The notes under the pieces are model-generated. The model saw nothing but the letters and a program-made list of their open reading frames with translations. It made no database searches and was not told where the DNA came from. The position numbers were made by a program, and so were the translations under genes. 64,000 bases of DNA, from assembly GCA_963710645.1 (NCBI GenBank), contig CAVQBD010000002.1, positions 186,001 through 250,000 of the forward strand, given 5' to 3'. Within the stretch, counting starts at the first letter, position 1, and the number at the start of each line of letters is the position of its first letter. Below are positions 17,627 to 26,097 of this stretch, in pieces. The DNA is from FEB-10 sp963710645 (lineage in GTDB: Bacteria; Acidobacteriota; Thermoanaerobaculia; Thermoanaerobaculales; Sulfomarinibacteraceae).

Positions 17627-18058
17627 ATGAGCAAAGCACAGGAACGCACCGACGAGGCCGTGGCACTGCTGCGGGAGTGGCAGGGACTCGAACGCGAGGC
17701 GATCGAGACCACGGCCGAGATCATGGAACAGACCGACAATCTCCTGATCCGACAGATCATGGAGATCATCCGCAACGACTCGGTCCAACATCACCGGGTC
17801 CAACAATTCATCATCGACGTCATGACCCGTGAGGCGGTCGTCTTCAGCCCCGGCGACATGGCCGAAATATGGGCCAGACTCGAGGAACACGACGCGCTGG
17901 AACGGCGCACCATCGAAATGGCCAAGGAGCTCAAGGACAAGACCACCGACAAGGTGGCGGCTCTGCTCCTGGACTATCTGATTCGTGATGAGCAGAAGCA
18001 CGACACCCTTCTCAACGAGCTGGATGCTTTGAAGGTGTACCTGTCGAAGATCTCGTGA
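17627..18058 (+). CDS. ferritin-like/rubrerythrin-like four-helix protein
   Basis: 143 residues, almost entirely helical, start ATG 17627 with AGGAG. Potential di-iron ligands include the ExxH of DEQKHD (Glu122/His125), His55/His56 and helix-1 glutamates (REWQGLEREAIE). No rubredoxin-type CxxC domain is present. It lies between dsrD and dsrL in the sulfite-reductase operon, 39 bases before dsrL. It could be an iron-binding or oxygen-protection protein or a structural partner; I cannot assign a reaction. Confidence 0.6.
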   Translation: MSKAQERTDEAVALLREWQGLEREAIETTAEIMEQTDNLLIRQIMEIIRNDSVQHHRVQQFIIDVMTREAVVFSPGDMAEIWARLEEHDALERRTIEMAKELKDKTTDKVAALLLDYLIRDEQKHDTLLNELDALKVYLSKIS

Positions 18059-18096
18059 CCGTGTGATCTGAAGGGTCAACGGGGAAGGCATAAAGC

Positions 18097-19827
18097 ATGG
18101 GTCTATTGAAGAAAAAAAAGAAATCCTCCGGGATGGGGGCTCGTCTCTCGGGTGGCGGAGGCTCGGGCAGCCAGATCTCTCCGTTGCGTCCGAGGTATCT
18201 CGAGAAGCTCCCGCCCTGCACGGGCAACTGCCCGAGCGACAATGACATTCGCGGCTGGCTGACCGTGATAGCAGAGCGCGAAAAACTCGGTCTCAGCCTC
18301 GACCAGGCGTGCGAACAGGCCTGGTACATCGAGATGGAGACCAACCCCTTCCCGTCGGTGATGGGTCGAGTGTGTCCCCACCCGTGTGAAGACCACTGCA
18401 ACCGTGGCGAGAAGGACGGGGCGGTGGGCATCAACTCGGTGGAGCGCTTCATCGGCGACTACGCCATCGAGAAGGGCCTCAAGCCCAAGATGATCGAGGG
18501 CGAGGAGGCCAAGAAGGAGAAAGTGGCGGTGATCGGAGGAGGCCCCTCGGGACTCTCCTGCGCCTACCATCTCGCCCGGCGCGGCTACAAGACAACGGTC
18601 TTCGAGTCGCTTCCCAAGGCGGGCGGCATGATCCGCTACGGCATCCCGGTGTACCGCATGCCGCGAGAGATTCTCGATGCCGAGATCCAACGCCTCGTCG
18701 ATTTCGGTGTCGAGCTCAAATGCGACACCAAGATCGGCAAGGACGTGACCTTCAAGGAGTTGCGGAACGACTTCGACGCCATCTATGTGGCCATCGGGGC
18801 CCACCAGGGCAAGAAGCTCGGCATCGAGGGCGAGGATGGACCGGGAATCTGGACCGGAACCGAGTTCCTCAACCATGCGAATTCCGGCAAGACCGTCGAG
18901 ATCGGCGGCAACGTGGTGGTTATCGGCGGTGGTGACACAGCCATCGACGCGGCCCGTGTGTCCAAGAGGGTCACCATGGACTCGGCGGCGATCTCCAGAC
19001 GCATGGGTGCCAACGTCACGATTCTCTACCGCAGGACCCGCACCGAGATGCCGGCCATCGAGCGCGAGATCGAAGAGGCGCTCGAGGAAGGCATCAACAT
19101 CGAGTATCTGGCCGCCCCCAAAGAGATCCTTCGGGACGACGAGGGCAAGGTCAGAGCGATGATGGTGCAACGGATGGCGCTTGGTGAGCCCGATGACTCG
19201 GGACGCCGGCGTCCGGTGCCCATCGAGGGCGACGTCTACGAACTCCCGGTGGAAACCGTGATCACGGCGGTCAGCCAGAAGCCGGAACTCGGAGCGCTCG
19301 GTTCCGAGGAGCTGGGCGACGGATGGCTCAACGCCGACGACTGGGGCAAGACCGATATCGACGGCATTTGGACCGGCGGCGACAACATCAACCTGGGTAT
19401 CGCCACGACCTCCATCGGCCAGGCCCGTAGAGCTGCCGAGAACATCGATGCCATGATTCAGGGCAAGGAGATCTCCCAGGATGATCCTCCGCAGACGATC
19501 CTTGCCGACAAGATCAAACTGGACTGGTATGAGGCCAAGACACGGGGCGAACGTCGTGTCGTGGCCCCCGAGGAACGCCTCTCGAAACCACTGGACGAAA
19601 TCGACCTCGGGATGACCGTAGAAACGGCGCTCGAGGAAACTACGCGGTGCTTCAGCTGCGGCCGTTGTTTCGGCTGCGAGAATTGCTGGATGTACTGTCA
19701 GAACAACTGCTTCACCAAGGTCCAGGAGCCCCAGCTCGGCAAGTTTTACACCATCAAACTCGATGTGTGTGACGGTTGCAAAAAGTGCTGGGAGGAATGC
19801 CCCTGCGGCTTCATTCTGGGGGAGTAG
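18097..19827 (+). CDS. dsrL: DsrL, NAD(P)H-dependent FAD/iron-sulfur oxidoreductase
   Basis: 576 residues, start ATG 18097. The N-terminus is Lys/Gly-rich, then a GltD-like Fe-S helical domain (CTGNCPSDNDIRGW, CPHPCEDHC). FAD binding is at VIGGGPSGLSCAYHLARRG and NAD(P)H binding at VVVIGGGDTAIDAAR. Two C-terminal ferredoxin clusters follow (CFSCGRCFGCENCW and CDGCKKCWEECPCG). DsrL exchanges electrons between NAD(P)H and DsrAB. It was first known from sulfur oxidisers but also occurs in some sulfite reducers and disproportionators; here it sits with dsrD, which favours the reducing direction. Confidence 0.9.
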   Translation: MGLLKKKKKSSGMGARLSGGGGSGSQISPLRPRYLEKLPPCTGNCPSDNDIRGWLTVIAEREKLGLSLDQACEQAWYIEMETNPFPSVMGRVCPHPCEDHCNRGEKDGAVGINSVERFIGDYAIEKGLKPKMIEGEEAKKEKVAVIGGGPSGLSCAYHLARRGYKTTVFESLPKAGGMIRYGIPVYRMPREILDAEIQRLVDFGVELKCDTKIGKDVTFKELRNDFDAIYVAIGAHQGKKLGIEGEDGPGIWTGTEFLNHANSGKTVEIGGNVVVIGGGDTAIDAARVSKRVTMDSAAISRRMGANVTILYRRTRTEMPAIEREIEEALEEGINIEYLAAPKEILRDDEGKVRAMMVQRMALGEPDDSGRRRPVPIEGDVYELPVETVITAVSQKPELGALGSEELGDGWLNADDWGKTDIDGIWTGGDNINLGIATTSIGQARRAAENIDAMIQGKEISQDDPPQTILADKIKLDWYEAKTRGERRVVAPEERLSKPLDEIDLGMTVETALEETTRCFSCGRCFGCENCWMYCQNNCFTKVQEPQLGKFYTIKLDVCDGCKKCWEECPCGFILGE

Positions 19828-19835
19828 AAGACCGA

Positions 19836-21245
19836 ATGGCGGCGATGCGGTTGAACTCGCCCCGACTGGTGGTGGCCGGGCTTTCCGGAGACGGAGGCAA
19901 GACCCTGGTTTCTCTGGGGCTTGCCAGGAGCCTGCGGGATCGCGGGCTCCAGGTCCGCACCGCCAAGAAGGGTCCCGACTACATCGACGCTGCCTGGCTT
20001 GGCGCGGCCAGCGGTTCGGGCTGCGTCAATCTGGACACCTTCCTGATGTCTGAAGAGGGCATCGGGTCTGCGGTGTGGTCCTTCCGCGGTGGCGATGTCG
20101 CCGTGATCGAGGGCAATCGGGGTCTGTATGACGGCTCCGACTCGGAGGGCACTCACTCCACCGCCGAACTGGCAAAAGTCCTCAAGGCACCGGTGCTCCT
20201 GGTTGTCAACGTCACAAAGGTGACGCGGACCGTGGCGGCGCTGGTGCTCGGATGTCAACAACTCGACCGCGACGTGACCATAGGCGGTGTCGTGCTGAAC
20301 CGCGTCGGCACCAGCCGGCAGGAGTCCTTGATCCGTCGGGCCGTGGAAGACTCCACGGGCATCCCGGTGCTCGGTGCCATCCCCCGTCTGCACGGTGAGG
20401 ACCCCTTGCCGGGAAGACACCTTGGTCTCGTCACAGTCGCCGAACATCCACAGTGCGAACAGGCAATTGAAGCGGCCGCCGAGGCTGTGGCGAACAACGT
20501 GGACCTGGACCGTGTGGTTGAGATGGCGCGACACGCACCCCCGGTGGAGCTGCCCATGCTCAGACTCGACATCGAGCCGGTCACCTGTCGTATCGGCTAC
20601 CTCTCGGACTCCGCCTTCTCCTTTTACTATCCGGAAAACCTCGATTGTCTCCGCAAACATGGTGCCGAACTCATTGAGGTGTTTCCGGGTGCTGGGCGCA
20701 GCATGCCCGACGTTGACGGTCTATATATCGGCGGCGGTTTTCCGGAGGTCCACGCGGAACGTCTCGCCTCGGACCAGGACCTGGCCGCCCAGATCCGTCA
20801 ACAGGTCAGCGGGGGCATGCCGGTCTATGCCGAATGCGGCGGACTCATGTACCTGTCCAGCGAACTGCGGGTCGACGGCAATGCCTTCCCAATGGCCGGT
20901 GTTCTGGACCTGGCAGTCGAGCAGACGGCCAAGCCCCAGGGCCACGGATACGAGGTGGCCGTGGTCGATCGTGACAATCCGTTCTTCGCCACCGGCACAC
21001 ACCTCTCCGGGCACGAGTTTCACTACTCGAGGATTCTCTCCGGTGACGATCTCGAACACACCGTGCTCTCGATCGAGCGTGGACAGGGAGTCGGAGCTGG
21101 CCGTGACGGAGTTGTGAAGGGGAACGTATGGGCTTCCTACCTTCACCTCCACGCACTGGCCACGCCGCGTTGGGCCGAGGGTTTCCTGGAACTGGCGGCA
21201 TGCCACGCAGTCGAGCGGTCCGGGTCGGCCGTGGAATGTCGGTGA
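19836..21245 (+). CDS. dsrN: DsrN, siroheme amidase (cobyrinate a,c-diamide synthase family)
   Basis: 469 residues. The N-terminal ATP-binding domain has a P-loop-like GLSGDGGKT and the KKGPDYID motif. The C-terminal class I glutamine amidotransferase domain has GLYIGGGFPEVH and the nucleophile Cys in AECGG. Homologs amidate cobyrinate; DsrN makes the siroheme amide found in DsrAB. It overlaps the downstream HEAT gene by 10 bases and follows dsrL by 8, so it is within the operon. Confidence 0.93.
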   Translation: MAAMRLNSPRLVVAGLSGDGGKTLVSLGLARSLRDRGLQVRTAKKGPDYIDAAWLGAASGSGCVNLDTFLMSEEGIGSAVWSFRGGDVAVIEGNRGLYDGSDSEGTHSTAELAKVLKAPVLLVVNVTKVTRTVAALVLGCQQLDRDVTIGGVVLNRVGTSRQESLIRRAVEDSTGIPVLGAIPRLHGEDPLPGRHLGLVTVAEHPQCEQAIEAAAEAVANNVDLDRVVEMARHAPPVELPMLRLDIEPVTCRIGYLSDSAFSFYYPENLDCLRKHGAELIEVFPGAGRSMPDVDGLYIGGGFPEVHAERLASDQDLAAQIRQQVSGGMPVYAECGGLMYLSSELRVDGNAFPMAGVLDLAVEQTAKPQGHGYEVAVVDRDNPFFATGTHLSGHEFHYSRILSGDDLEHTVLSIERGQGVGAGRDGVVKGNVWASYLHLHALATPRWAEGFLELAACHAVERSGSAVECR

Positions 21246-21736
21246 AGAGGATGGTGATGGAACTGCTGCAGTCGCCCGACACTTCGCGACTCGAGGAATT
21301 CGCGCAAGCGGAGCCCCGGGCCATGAGGTTCCTCCTGGGCCGGCTGTGGGATCCCGACGAGACGATTCGCGAGCGGGCTGCCGCCGGAATCGGTGCGTCG
21401 GCCGCGGTGAACCGCGACCTTGGACGGGATGTTCTTCGGCGTCTGGTCTGGGCACTGAACGATGAGTCGGCCACCAACGGCGTGTATGGACTGGCCGCCA
21501 TCGGCGAAATCGGTGCCAGGGACCCGGAGCTCATCGAGCCATTCCTTGGTCCGGTGGCCTGCTACGCCTGGGACGACGGGCTCAGGACCGAGATCCTACA
21601 CACCCTGAGCCGGGTTGCGGACACCGCGCCGCAGCTCATCGCCCCGATCCTCGATGACATCAAACAACGGGTGGATCGCCTCGATGCGACCGAGGTCGCG
21701 CTGATGGCGGAACTCTCCGAGAAGGTTGAGATATGA
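21236..21736 (+). CDS. HEAT-repeat protein in the dsr operon
   Basis: 166 residues, helical. Repeats resembling HEAT units are visible (RFLLGRLWDPDETIRERAAAGIGA and GVYGLAAIGEIGARDPELIEPFL). No enzyme motif is seen. The start ATG 21236 lies inside the end of dsrN, and the stop overlaps the TPR gene by four bases, so the three are translationally coupled. It may be a scaffold or maturation factor for Dsr proteins; that is inference. Confidence 0.7.
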   Translation: MSVKRMVMELLQSPDTSRLEEFAQAEPRAMRFLLGRLWDPDETIRERAAAGIGASAAVNRDLGRDVLRRLVWALNDESATNGVYGLAAIGEIGARDPELIEPFLGPVACYAWDDGLRTEILHTLSRVADTAPQLIAPILDDIKQRVDRLDATEVALMAELSEKVEI

Positions 21737-22323
21737 AAAGACCTGAAAGCCGTACCGAACGCCTGGAGCGGTGTTTGAAGGCGGTCGAAGACAAGCCGCA
21801 ATCGGCCGCGGCCCATTACAACCTGGGCCTGGCCTACCAGAAGATGGGGAGATTTCAGAGCGCCGAGAAGGCGTACTTGAAGGCCATCGAGATCGACCCG
21901 ACAATCGCCGAAGTGTGGATCAATCTGGGCGGCGTCCGGTTGCAGACCTGGGACTTCGAGGGGTGTCTGGATGCATCCCTCAAGGCCGTGGAGCTCCGCG
22001 ATGATCTGTTGATGGCCCATCACAACCTGGGCCAGGCCTATCTCTACATGGACGACGCCAAGAATCTGGTCAAGTGCACTCGGCGTGCGCTCGACCTGGA
22101 CCCCGATCACTCACAGTCCCACTATTTTGCGGCTGTGGGTCTGCTCGCCCTTGGAAATGCGGGCGGAGCGGAACGACACCTGGCCCGGGCAATCGAGCTC
22201 GGGCATCGCCCAACGCCGGAGTTCCTGAGGGCCATGGAAAAGTCCCAACGGTCGAAGGCGGAGAGAATTCAAATTTCAGAAATTGCCGGGGGAGACGCCC
22301 CCGCAAAGCCAAAGGAGGACTGA
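21733..22323 (+). CDS. TPR-repeat protein in the dsr operon
   Basis: 196 residues with four or so tetratricopeptide repeats between about 20 and 160 (AAHYNLGLAYQKMGRFQSAE, AEVWINLGGVRLQTWDFEG, MAHHNLGQAYLYMDDAKN). No signal peptide or catalytic motif is present. It overlaps the HEAT gene by four bases and precedes dsrC by one base. A protein-protein interaction role with Dsr components is likely but unproven. Confidence 0.78.
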   Translation: MKRPESRTERLERCLKAVEDKPQSAAAHYNLGLAYQKMGRFQSAEKAYLKAIEIDPTIAEVWINLGGVRLQTWDFEGCLDASLKAVELRDDLLMAHHNLGQAYLYMDDAKNLVKCTRRALDLDPDHSQSHYFAAVGLLALGNAGGAERHLARAIELGHRPTPEFLRAMEKSQRSKAERIQISEIAGGDAPAKPKED

Positions 22324-22324
22324 A

Positions 22325-22642
22325 ATGGCGACTTTTGAGTATGGTGATATTTCCCTTGCTGTCGACGAAGACGGATTCCTGCAGGAGCCCGACAAGTGGA
22401 ACGAGGATGTGGCAGCGGCACTCGCCACCACGGAGGGTGTTGAAGAGCTCTCCGAGGACCACTGGAAGGTGGTCAACTATCTCCGCGAGTACTACCTCCA
22501 GTTCGGCGTCGCGCCGATGATCCGCAAGCTCTGCAAGCAGACCGGATTCAGCCTCAAGGAGATCTATGAGCTGTTCCCGTCGGGTCCGGCGAAGGGCGCC
22601 TGCAAGGTGGCGGGTCTGCCGAAACCCACCGGCTGCGTTTAG
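22325..22642 (+). CDS. dsrC: DsrC, sulfur-carrier protein
   Basis: 105 residues, normal length. The flexible C-terminal arm ends CKVAGLPKPTGCV, with the two conserved redox cysteines Cys93 and Cys104 spaced by 11 positions and Cys104 penultimate. This marks true DsrC rather than TusE-like paralogs. DsrC accepts the sulfite-derived sulfur on DsrAB as a trisulfide, which the DsrMKJOP complex reduces. It is last gene of the first dsr operon, with a terminator structure downstream. Confidence 0.97.
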   Translation: MATFEYGDISLAVDEDGFLQEPDKWNEDVAAALATTEGVEELSEDHWKVVNYLREYYLQFGVAPMIRKLCKQTGFSLKEIYELFPSGPAKGACKVAGLPKPTGCV

Positions 22643-22672
22643 GGTCGGGTTTCGGTTGATTCGACGATGATC

Positions 22673-22734
22673 GCTCCGCGTTCCGCGGGCAGTTCCGGTT
22701 TGCCCGGTCGCTGACGTGGATCGCGGAGCTTTTT
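22673..22734 (+). terminator. probable terminator of the dsrAB-dsrC operon
   Basis: Outer arms GCTCCGCG (22673-22680) and CGCGGAGC (22722-22729) are followed by TTTTT (22730-22734). An inner stem CGGGCA/TGCCCG (22685-22690 and 22700-22705) closes the large loop. Confidence 0.65.
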
Positions 22735-22743
22735 ATGAACTTG

Positions 22744-22764
22744 GTCGTTACAGGCACGAAACAC
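22744..22764 (+). promoter_or_regulatory. candidate upstream activator site of the dsrM operon
   Basis: It shares 16 of 21 bases with 12993-13013 upstream of the dsrAB operon (core GTCGTTAC). It lies 80 bases upstream of the sigma54 -24 element, a usual place for an enhancer site. The protein that binds is unknown. Confidence 0.45.
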
Positions 22765-22843
22765 GAGGCGACCATTGACCTCGTCGTTGACTCATAAAGC
22801 AATCTGGATCAGACATTTGAGTTGATTCGGTTAGGCGTATTCG

Positions 22844-22859
22844 TGGCACAGCGGTTGCA
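22844..22859 (+). promoter_or_regulatory. sigma54 promoter of the RsbRD-dsrMKJOP operon
   Basis: TGGCACAGCGGTTGCA is identical over 16 bases to the element at 13218-13233, including the non-conserved spacer AGCGG. Predicted start is near 22871, 30 bases before ATG 22901. No other gene lies between. Confidence 0.88.
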
Positions 22860-22900
22860 TTTCCGCTCCACCAATCACGCCGATTTGGAGGAGGGATGTG

Positions 22901-23473
22901 ATGGTCCTGGAGGAACTGGCTGGACAACATCGCGCGGCCATTCTCTCTGACTGGTTCGAACACATTGTCGGGGCGTACCCTGACGAAACGGCTCGATTTC
23001 TCCGCAAGACGAAGGACCCCTTTGGCAATCCGGTTGGAGCCGGGCTGCGGGAAGAGTTAGGCACGGTCCTCGACGGAGCCTTCCACAAGGTCGAGGATTC
23101 GGACCTCCTTGCCGCACTGGACAGGATCATCCGGGTTCGCGCGGTGCAGGAAATGTCGCCGTCAGGGGCTGTCGGGTGGGTGCTCCAACTCAAACCGATT
23201 GTGCGACAGATCGCGCGATCGGAAGGCCGGGTGCCGGCGGACGAAATCGACCGCATCGAAGGACTGGTCGATCGTCTCGTCCTGATGGCATTCGACGTCT
23301 ACACGACATGCCGCGAACAGATCTTCGAAATCCGGGTCAAGTCGATCAGAGATCTCTCAGCCAAGAATATCGAACGTCTCAATGAGTGGCGCGCCGGGCA
23401 GGGGCCCGGTGACGCTCCTCCTGACGATGACACGTCGTTGGAGGAAGGGAGGAGGAAAGAATGGGCGCCTTGA
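22901..23473 (+). CDS. RsbRD N-terminal domain protein, first gene of the dsrMKJOP operon
   Basis: 190 residues, all-helical globin-like RsbR_N/RsbRD fold (LAGQHRAAILSDWFEHIVGAYPDETARFL). No kinase or STAS domain follows. ATG 22901 is favoured over GTG 22898 because GGAGGAGGG (22887-22895) is properly spaced. It overlaps dsrM by 13 bases. RsbRD-domain genes next to dsrM are seen in several sulfate reducers, but their function is not established; a sensory or complex-binding role is possible. Confidence 0.8.
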   Translation: MVLEELAGQHRAAILSDWFEHIVGAYPDETARFLRKTKDPFGNPVGAGLREELGTVLDGAFHKVEDSDLLAALDRIIRVRAVQEMSPSGAVGWVLQLKPIVRQIARSEGRVPADEIDRIEGLVDRLVLMAFDVYTTCREQIFEIRVKSIRDLSAKNIERLNEWRAGQGPGDAPPDDDTSLEEGRRKEWAP

Positions 23474-24456
23474 TTTCGCTCATCGCGGTCGCCGCCCTCG
23501 CCATCATGGCCATGGTTGCGGTGGGCGCTGGCGACCTGCGTTTCCTGATTGGGGTCGTGGTTCCGGGTATCGCCTTCGCGGTGTTCCTCGTGGGCATCCT
23601 GTACCGCGTGATCCGCTGGGGCAGGGCCACCGTCCCATTCCGGATTCCGACGACCTGCGGACAGGAAAAATCTCTGCCGTGGATCAAGAATGACGAGTTC
23701 GACAATCCCTCGAACGGCTTCTGGGCATCAGTCCGGATGGCCTCCGAGGTGTTGTTCTTCCGGTCTTTATTCCGGAATCACAAAGTCGAGGTGAATGCTG
23801 ATAAGGAGAGAGTTTCCTACATCAGCACCAAGTACCTGTGGGCGGCCGCAATGGTCTTCCATTGGTCCATGCTGATCATCATCTTGCGCCACTTCCGGTT
23901 CTTCGTGGAACCGGTCCCGCAGTGGGTGGAGTTCATCCAGCGATGGGACGGGTTTTTCCAGGTGGGAGTACCGGTTTTCTATGCCACCTCGGTCCTCTTC
24001 GCGGCGTCTCTGGGCTACCTATTGCTCCGGCGCCTCGCAGACTCACAGGTCAAGTACATCTCATTGCCTTCCGACTACTTCGCCCTTTATCTGCTGCTCG
24101 GTATCGGGATTTCAGGAATCCTGATGCGGCATCTGGAGAAGGTGGACATCGTCCAGGTGAAGGCGGCGATCGCGGGCTGGGCTTCGTTGCATCCCGTGGT
24201 TCCCACCGGGGTCGGGGTGATGTACTTCGTGCACGTGTTCCTGGTCAGTGCGCTGCTGGTCTACTTTCCGTTCTCCAAGCTGCTCCACGCGCCAGGCGTT
24301 TTTCTCAGCCCGACGCGGAACCTGGCCAACTCGAATCGTCGGGTGCGTCACATCAATCCCTGGAACCCGGAGGTGGATGTGCACACCTACGCCGAGTGGG
24401 AAGAAGAGTTCCACGACAAGCTGGTGGCGGCGGGCTACCCGCTGGACAAGGAGTGA
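23461..24456 (+). CDS. dsrM: DsrM, haem b membrane subunit of DsrMKJOP
   Basis: 331 residues related to nitrate reductase gamma (NarI). There are about five or six membrane helices, with histidines in the helices (FHWSMLIIILRHFRF, LMRHLEKV, YFVHVFLVSALL) that can ligate haem b. DsrM oxidises quinol at the membrane and passes electrons to DsrK. It lies 3 bases before dsrK. Confidence 0.93.
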   Translation: MGALISLIAVAALAIMAMVAVGAGDLRFLIGVVVPGIAFAVFLVGILYRVIRWGRATVPFRIPTTCGQEKSLPWIKNDEFDNPSNGFWASVRMASEVLFFRSLFRNHKVEVNADKERVSYISTKYLWAAAMVFHWSMLIIILRHFRFFVEPVPQWVEFIQRWDGFFQVGVPVFYATSVLFAASLGYLLLRRLADSQVKYISLPSDYFALYLLLGIGISGILMRHLEKVDIVQVKAAIAGWASLHPVVPTGVGVMYFVHVFLVSALLVYFPFSKLLHAPGVFLSPTRNLANSNRRVRHINPWNPEVDVHTYAEWEEEFHDKLVAAGYPLDKE

Positions 24457-24459
24457 GCC

Positions 24460-26097
24460 ATGTCGGAAATCTACGACAAGCCACCTGAGCAGCTGATTCA
24501 AATCGACCTCGCGCCGCCCAAGTCAGATTGGATGGATCCCGGAATCAACTTCGAGGCGCGGCGGGGCACCTGGTCCTACCCGGGCGCAGGGAAAAACCTC
24601 AAGTACATGGGTTTTGCCAATCCGCGGGAGTGGTCGCCCACCGACGACGACTGGAAGCTCCCAGACGACTGGAAGAACATCATTCTCGAGGGATTTCGCG
24701 AACGCCTGATGAAATACAGGTCGTTCCACGTCTTCATGGACATCTGCGTGCGCTGCGGAGCCTGCGCCGACAAGTGTCACTTCTTTATCGGATCCGGCGA
24801 TCCGAAGAACATGCCCGTGCTGCGCGCCGAGCTGCTCCGGTCCATTTATCGGCGCGACTTCACGGCCACGGGCAAGATCCTCGGGCAACTGGCCGGCGGG
24901 CGTGACCTCACGGAGCAGGTCCTCAAGGAGTGGTACTACTACTTCTTCCAGTGCACGGAATGTCGGCGATGCTCGGTCTTCTGCCCATACGGTATCGACA
25001 CAGCGGACATCACCATGATGGCTCGCGAGCTCATGATGCTGGTTGGTCTGAACATCAACTGGGTCGTGGAACCGGTGGCCAACTGCCAGCGCACCGGCAA
25101 CCACCTGGGCATCCAGCCCCACACCTTCAAGGACAACATCGAATTCCTCTGCGAGGAGTTGGAGGAAGAGACCGGGGTCCATATCGATCCGCAGATCAAC
25201 CGTAAGGGTGCGGAGATCCTGTTCGTGCTGCCGTCGGCGGACTACTTCGCCGATCCCGGAACCTACACCTTTATCGGCTATCTGATGCTGTTCCAGCACA
25301 TCGGGCTCGATTACACCTTGTCTGCCTACGCATCGGAGGCCGGCAACTTCGGGCTCTTCACCTCGCACGAGACCATCAAACGCCTCAATTACAAGGTCTA
25401 TCACGAGGCCAAGCGTCTTGGGGTCAAGTGGATCATTGGTGGTGAGTGCGGCCACATGTGGCGGGTGCTCCATCAGTACATGGACACCATGAACGGTCCG
25501 GCCGATTTTCTCGAACAGCCGAAATCACCCATCACGGGTACGGTCTTCGAAAACGCTGCGTCATCCAAGACGGTCCACATCTGCGAGTTCACCGCGGATC
25601 TGATTCGCAACAACAAACTCAAGCTCGACAAGAGCCGCAACGACAAGCTGCGGGTCACCTTCCACGATTCCTGCAACCCGGCACGGGCCATGGGCTTCTT
25701 CGAGGAACCGCGCTACGTGATTCGGAACGTGTGCAACAACTTCTACGAAATGCCCGAGAACACGATCCGCGAGAGCACCTTCTGCTGCGCCGGCGGCGCC
25801 GGCCTCGGCAACGACGAGAATATGGAGATGCGGCTCAGGGGTGGGTTGCCTCGCGGCAACGCCGTTCGCCACGTGCGCGACAAGTACGACGTGAACCGGC
25901 TGGCCTGCATCTGCGCCATCGATCGCGCAACCCTGCCCCCTCTGTGCGACTACTGGGCGCCGGGTGTTGATGTGAGCGGGGTCCACGAAATGGTTGGCAA
26001 CGCCCTCATCATGGATGGCGAGAACGAACGCATCACCGACCTCCGCGGCGAGCCCATCGATCCCAGCCAAGAAACGGAGGAATCCACCGATGCGTAA
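24460..26097 (+). CDS. dsrK: DsrK, HdrD-like iron-sulfur catalytic subunit
   Basis: 545 residues. Two [4Fe-4S] motifs (CVRCGACADKC and CTECRRCSVFCP) are followed by a CCG-type region with HDSCNPARAMG and CCAGGAGLG, which in heterodisulfide-reductase relatives binds the special cluster acting on disulfides. It is the presumed site of DsrC trisulfide reduction on the cytoplasmic face. The stop overlaps the dsrJ start by 8 bases. Confidence 0.95.
   Translation: MSEIYDKPPEQLIQIDLAPPKSDWMDPGINFEARRGTWSYPGAGKNLKYMGFANPREWSPTDDDWKLPDDWKNIILEGFRERLMKYRSFHVFMDICVRCGACADKCHFFIGSGDPKNMPVLRAELLRSIYRRDFTATGKILGQLAGGRDLTEQVLKEWYYYFFQCTECRRCSVFCPYGIDTADITMMARELMMLVGLNINWVVEPVANCQRTGNHLGIQPHTFKDNIEFLCEELEEETGVHIDPQINRKGAEILFVLPSADYFADPGTYTFIGYLMLFQHIGLDYTLSAYASEAGNFGLFTSHETIKRLNYKVYHEAKRLGVKWIIGGECGHMWRVLHQYMDTMNGPADFLEQPKSPITGTVFENAASSKTVHICEFTADLIRNNKLKLDKSRNDKLRVTFHDSCNPARAMGFFEEPRYVIRNVCNNFYEMPENTIRESTFCCAGGAGLGNDENMEMRLRGGLPRGNAVRHVRDKYDVNRLACICAIDRATLPPLCDYWAPGVDVSGVHEMVGNALIMDGENERITDLRGEPIDPSQETEESTDA

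Noticed and set aside
18112..18119. A8 run at the start of dsrL as a frameshift site
   Set aside because: It encodes a lysine run in frame and no alternative downstream frame is open with recognisable coding.
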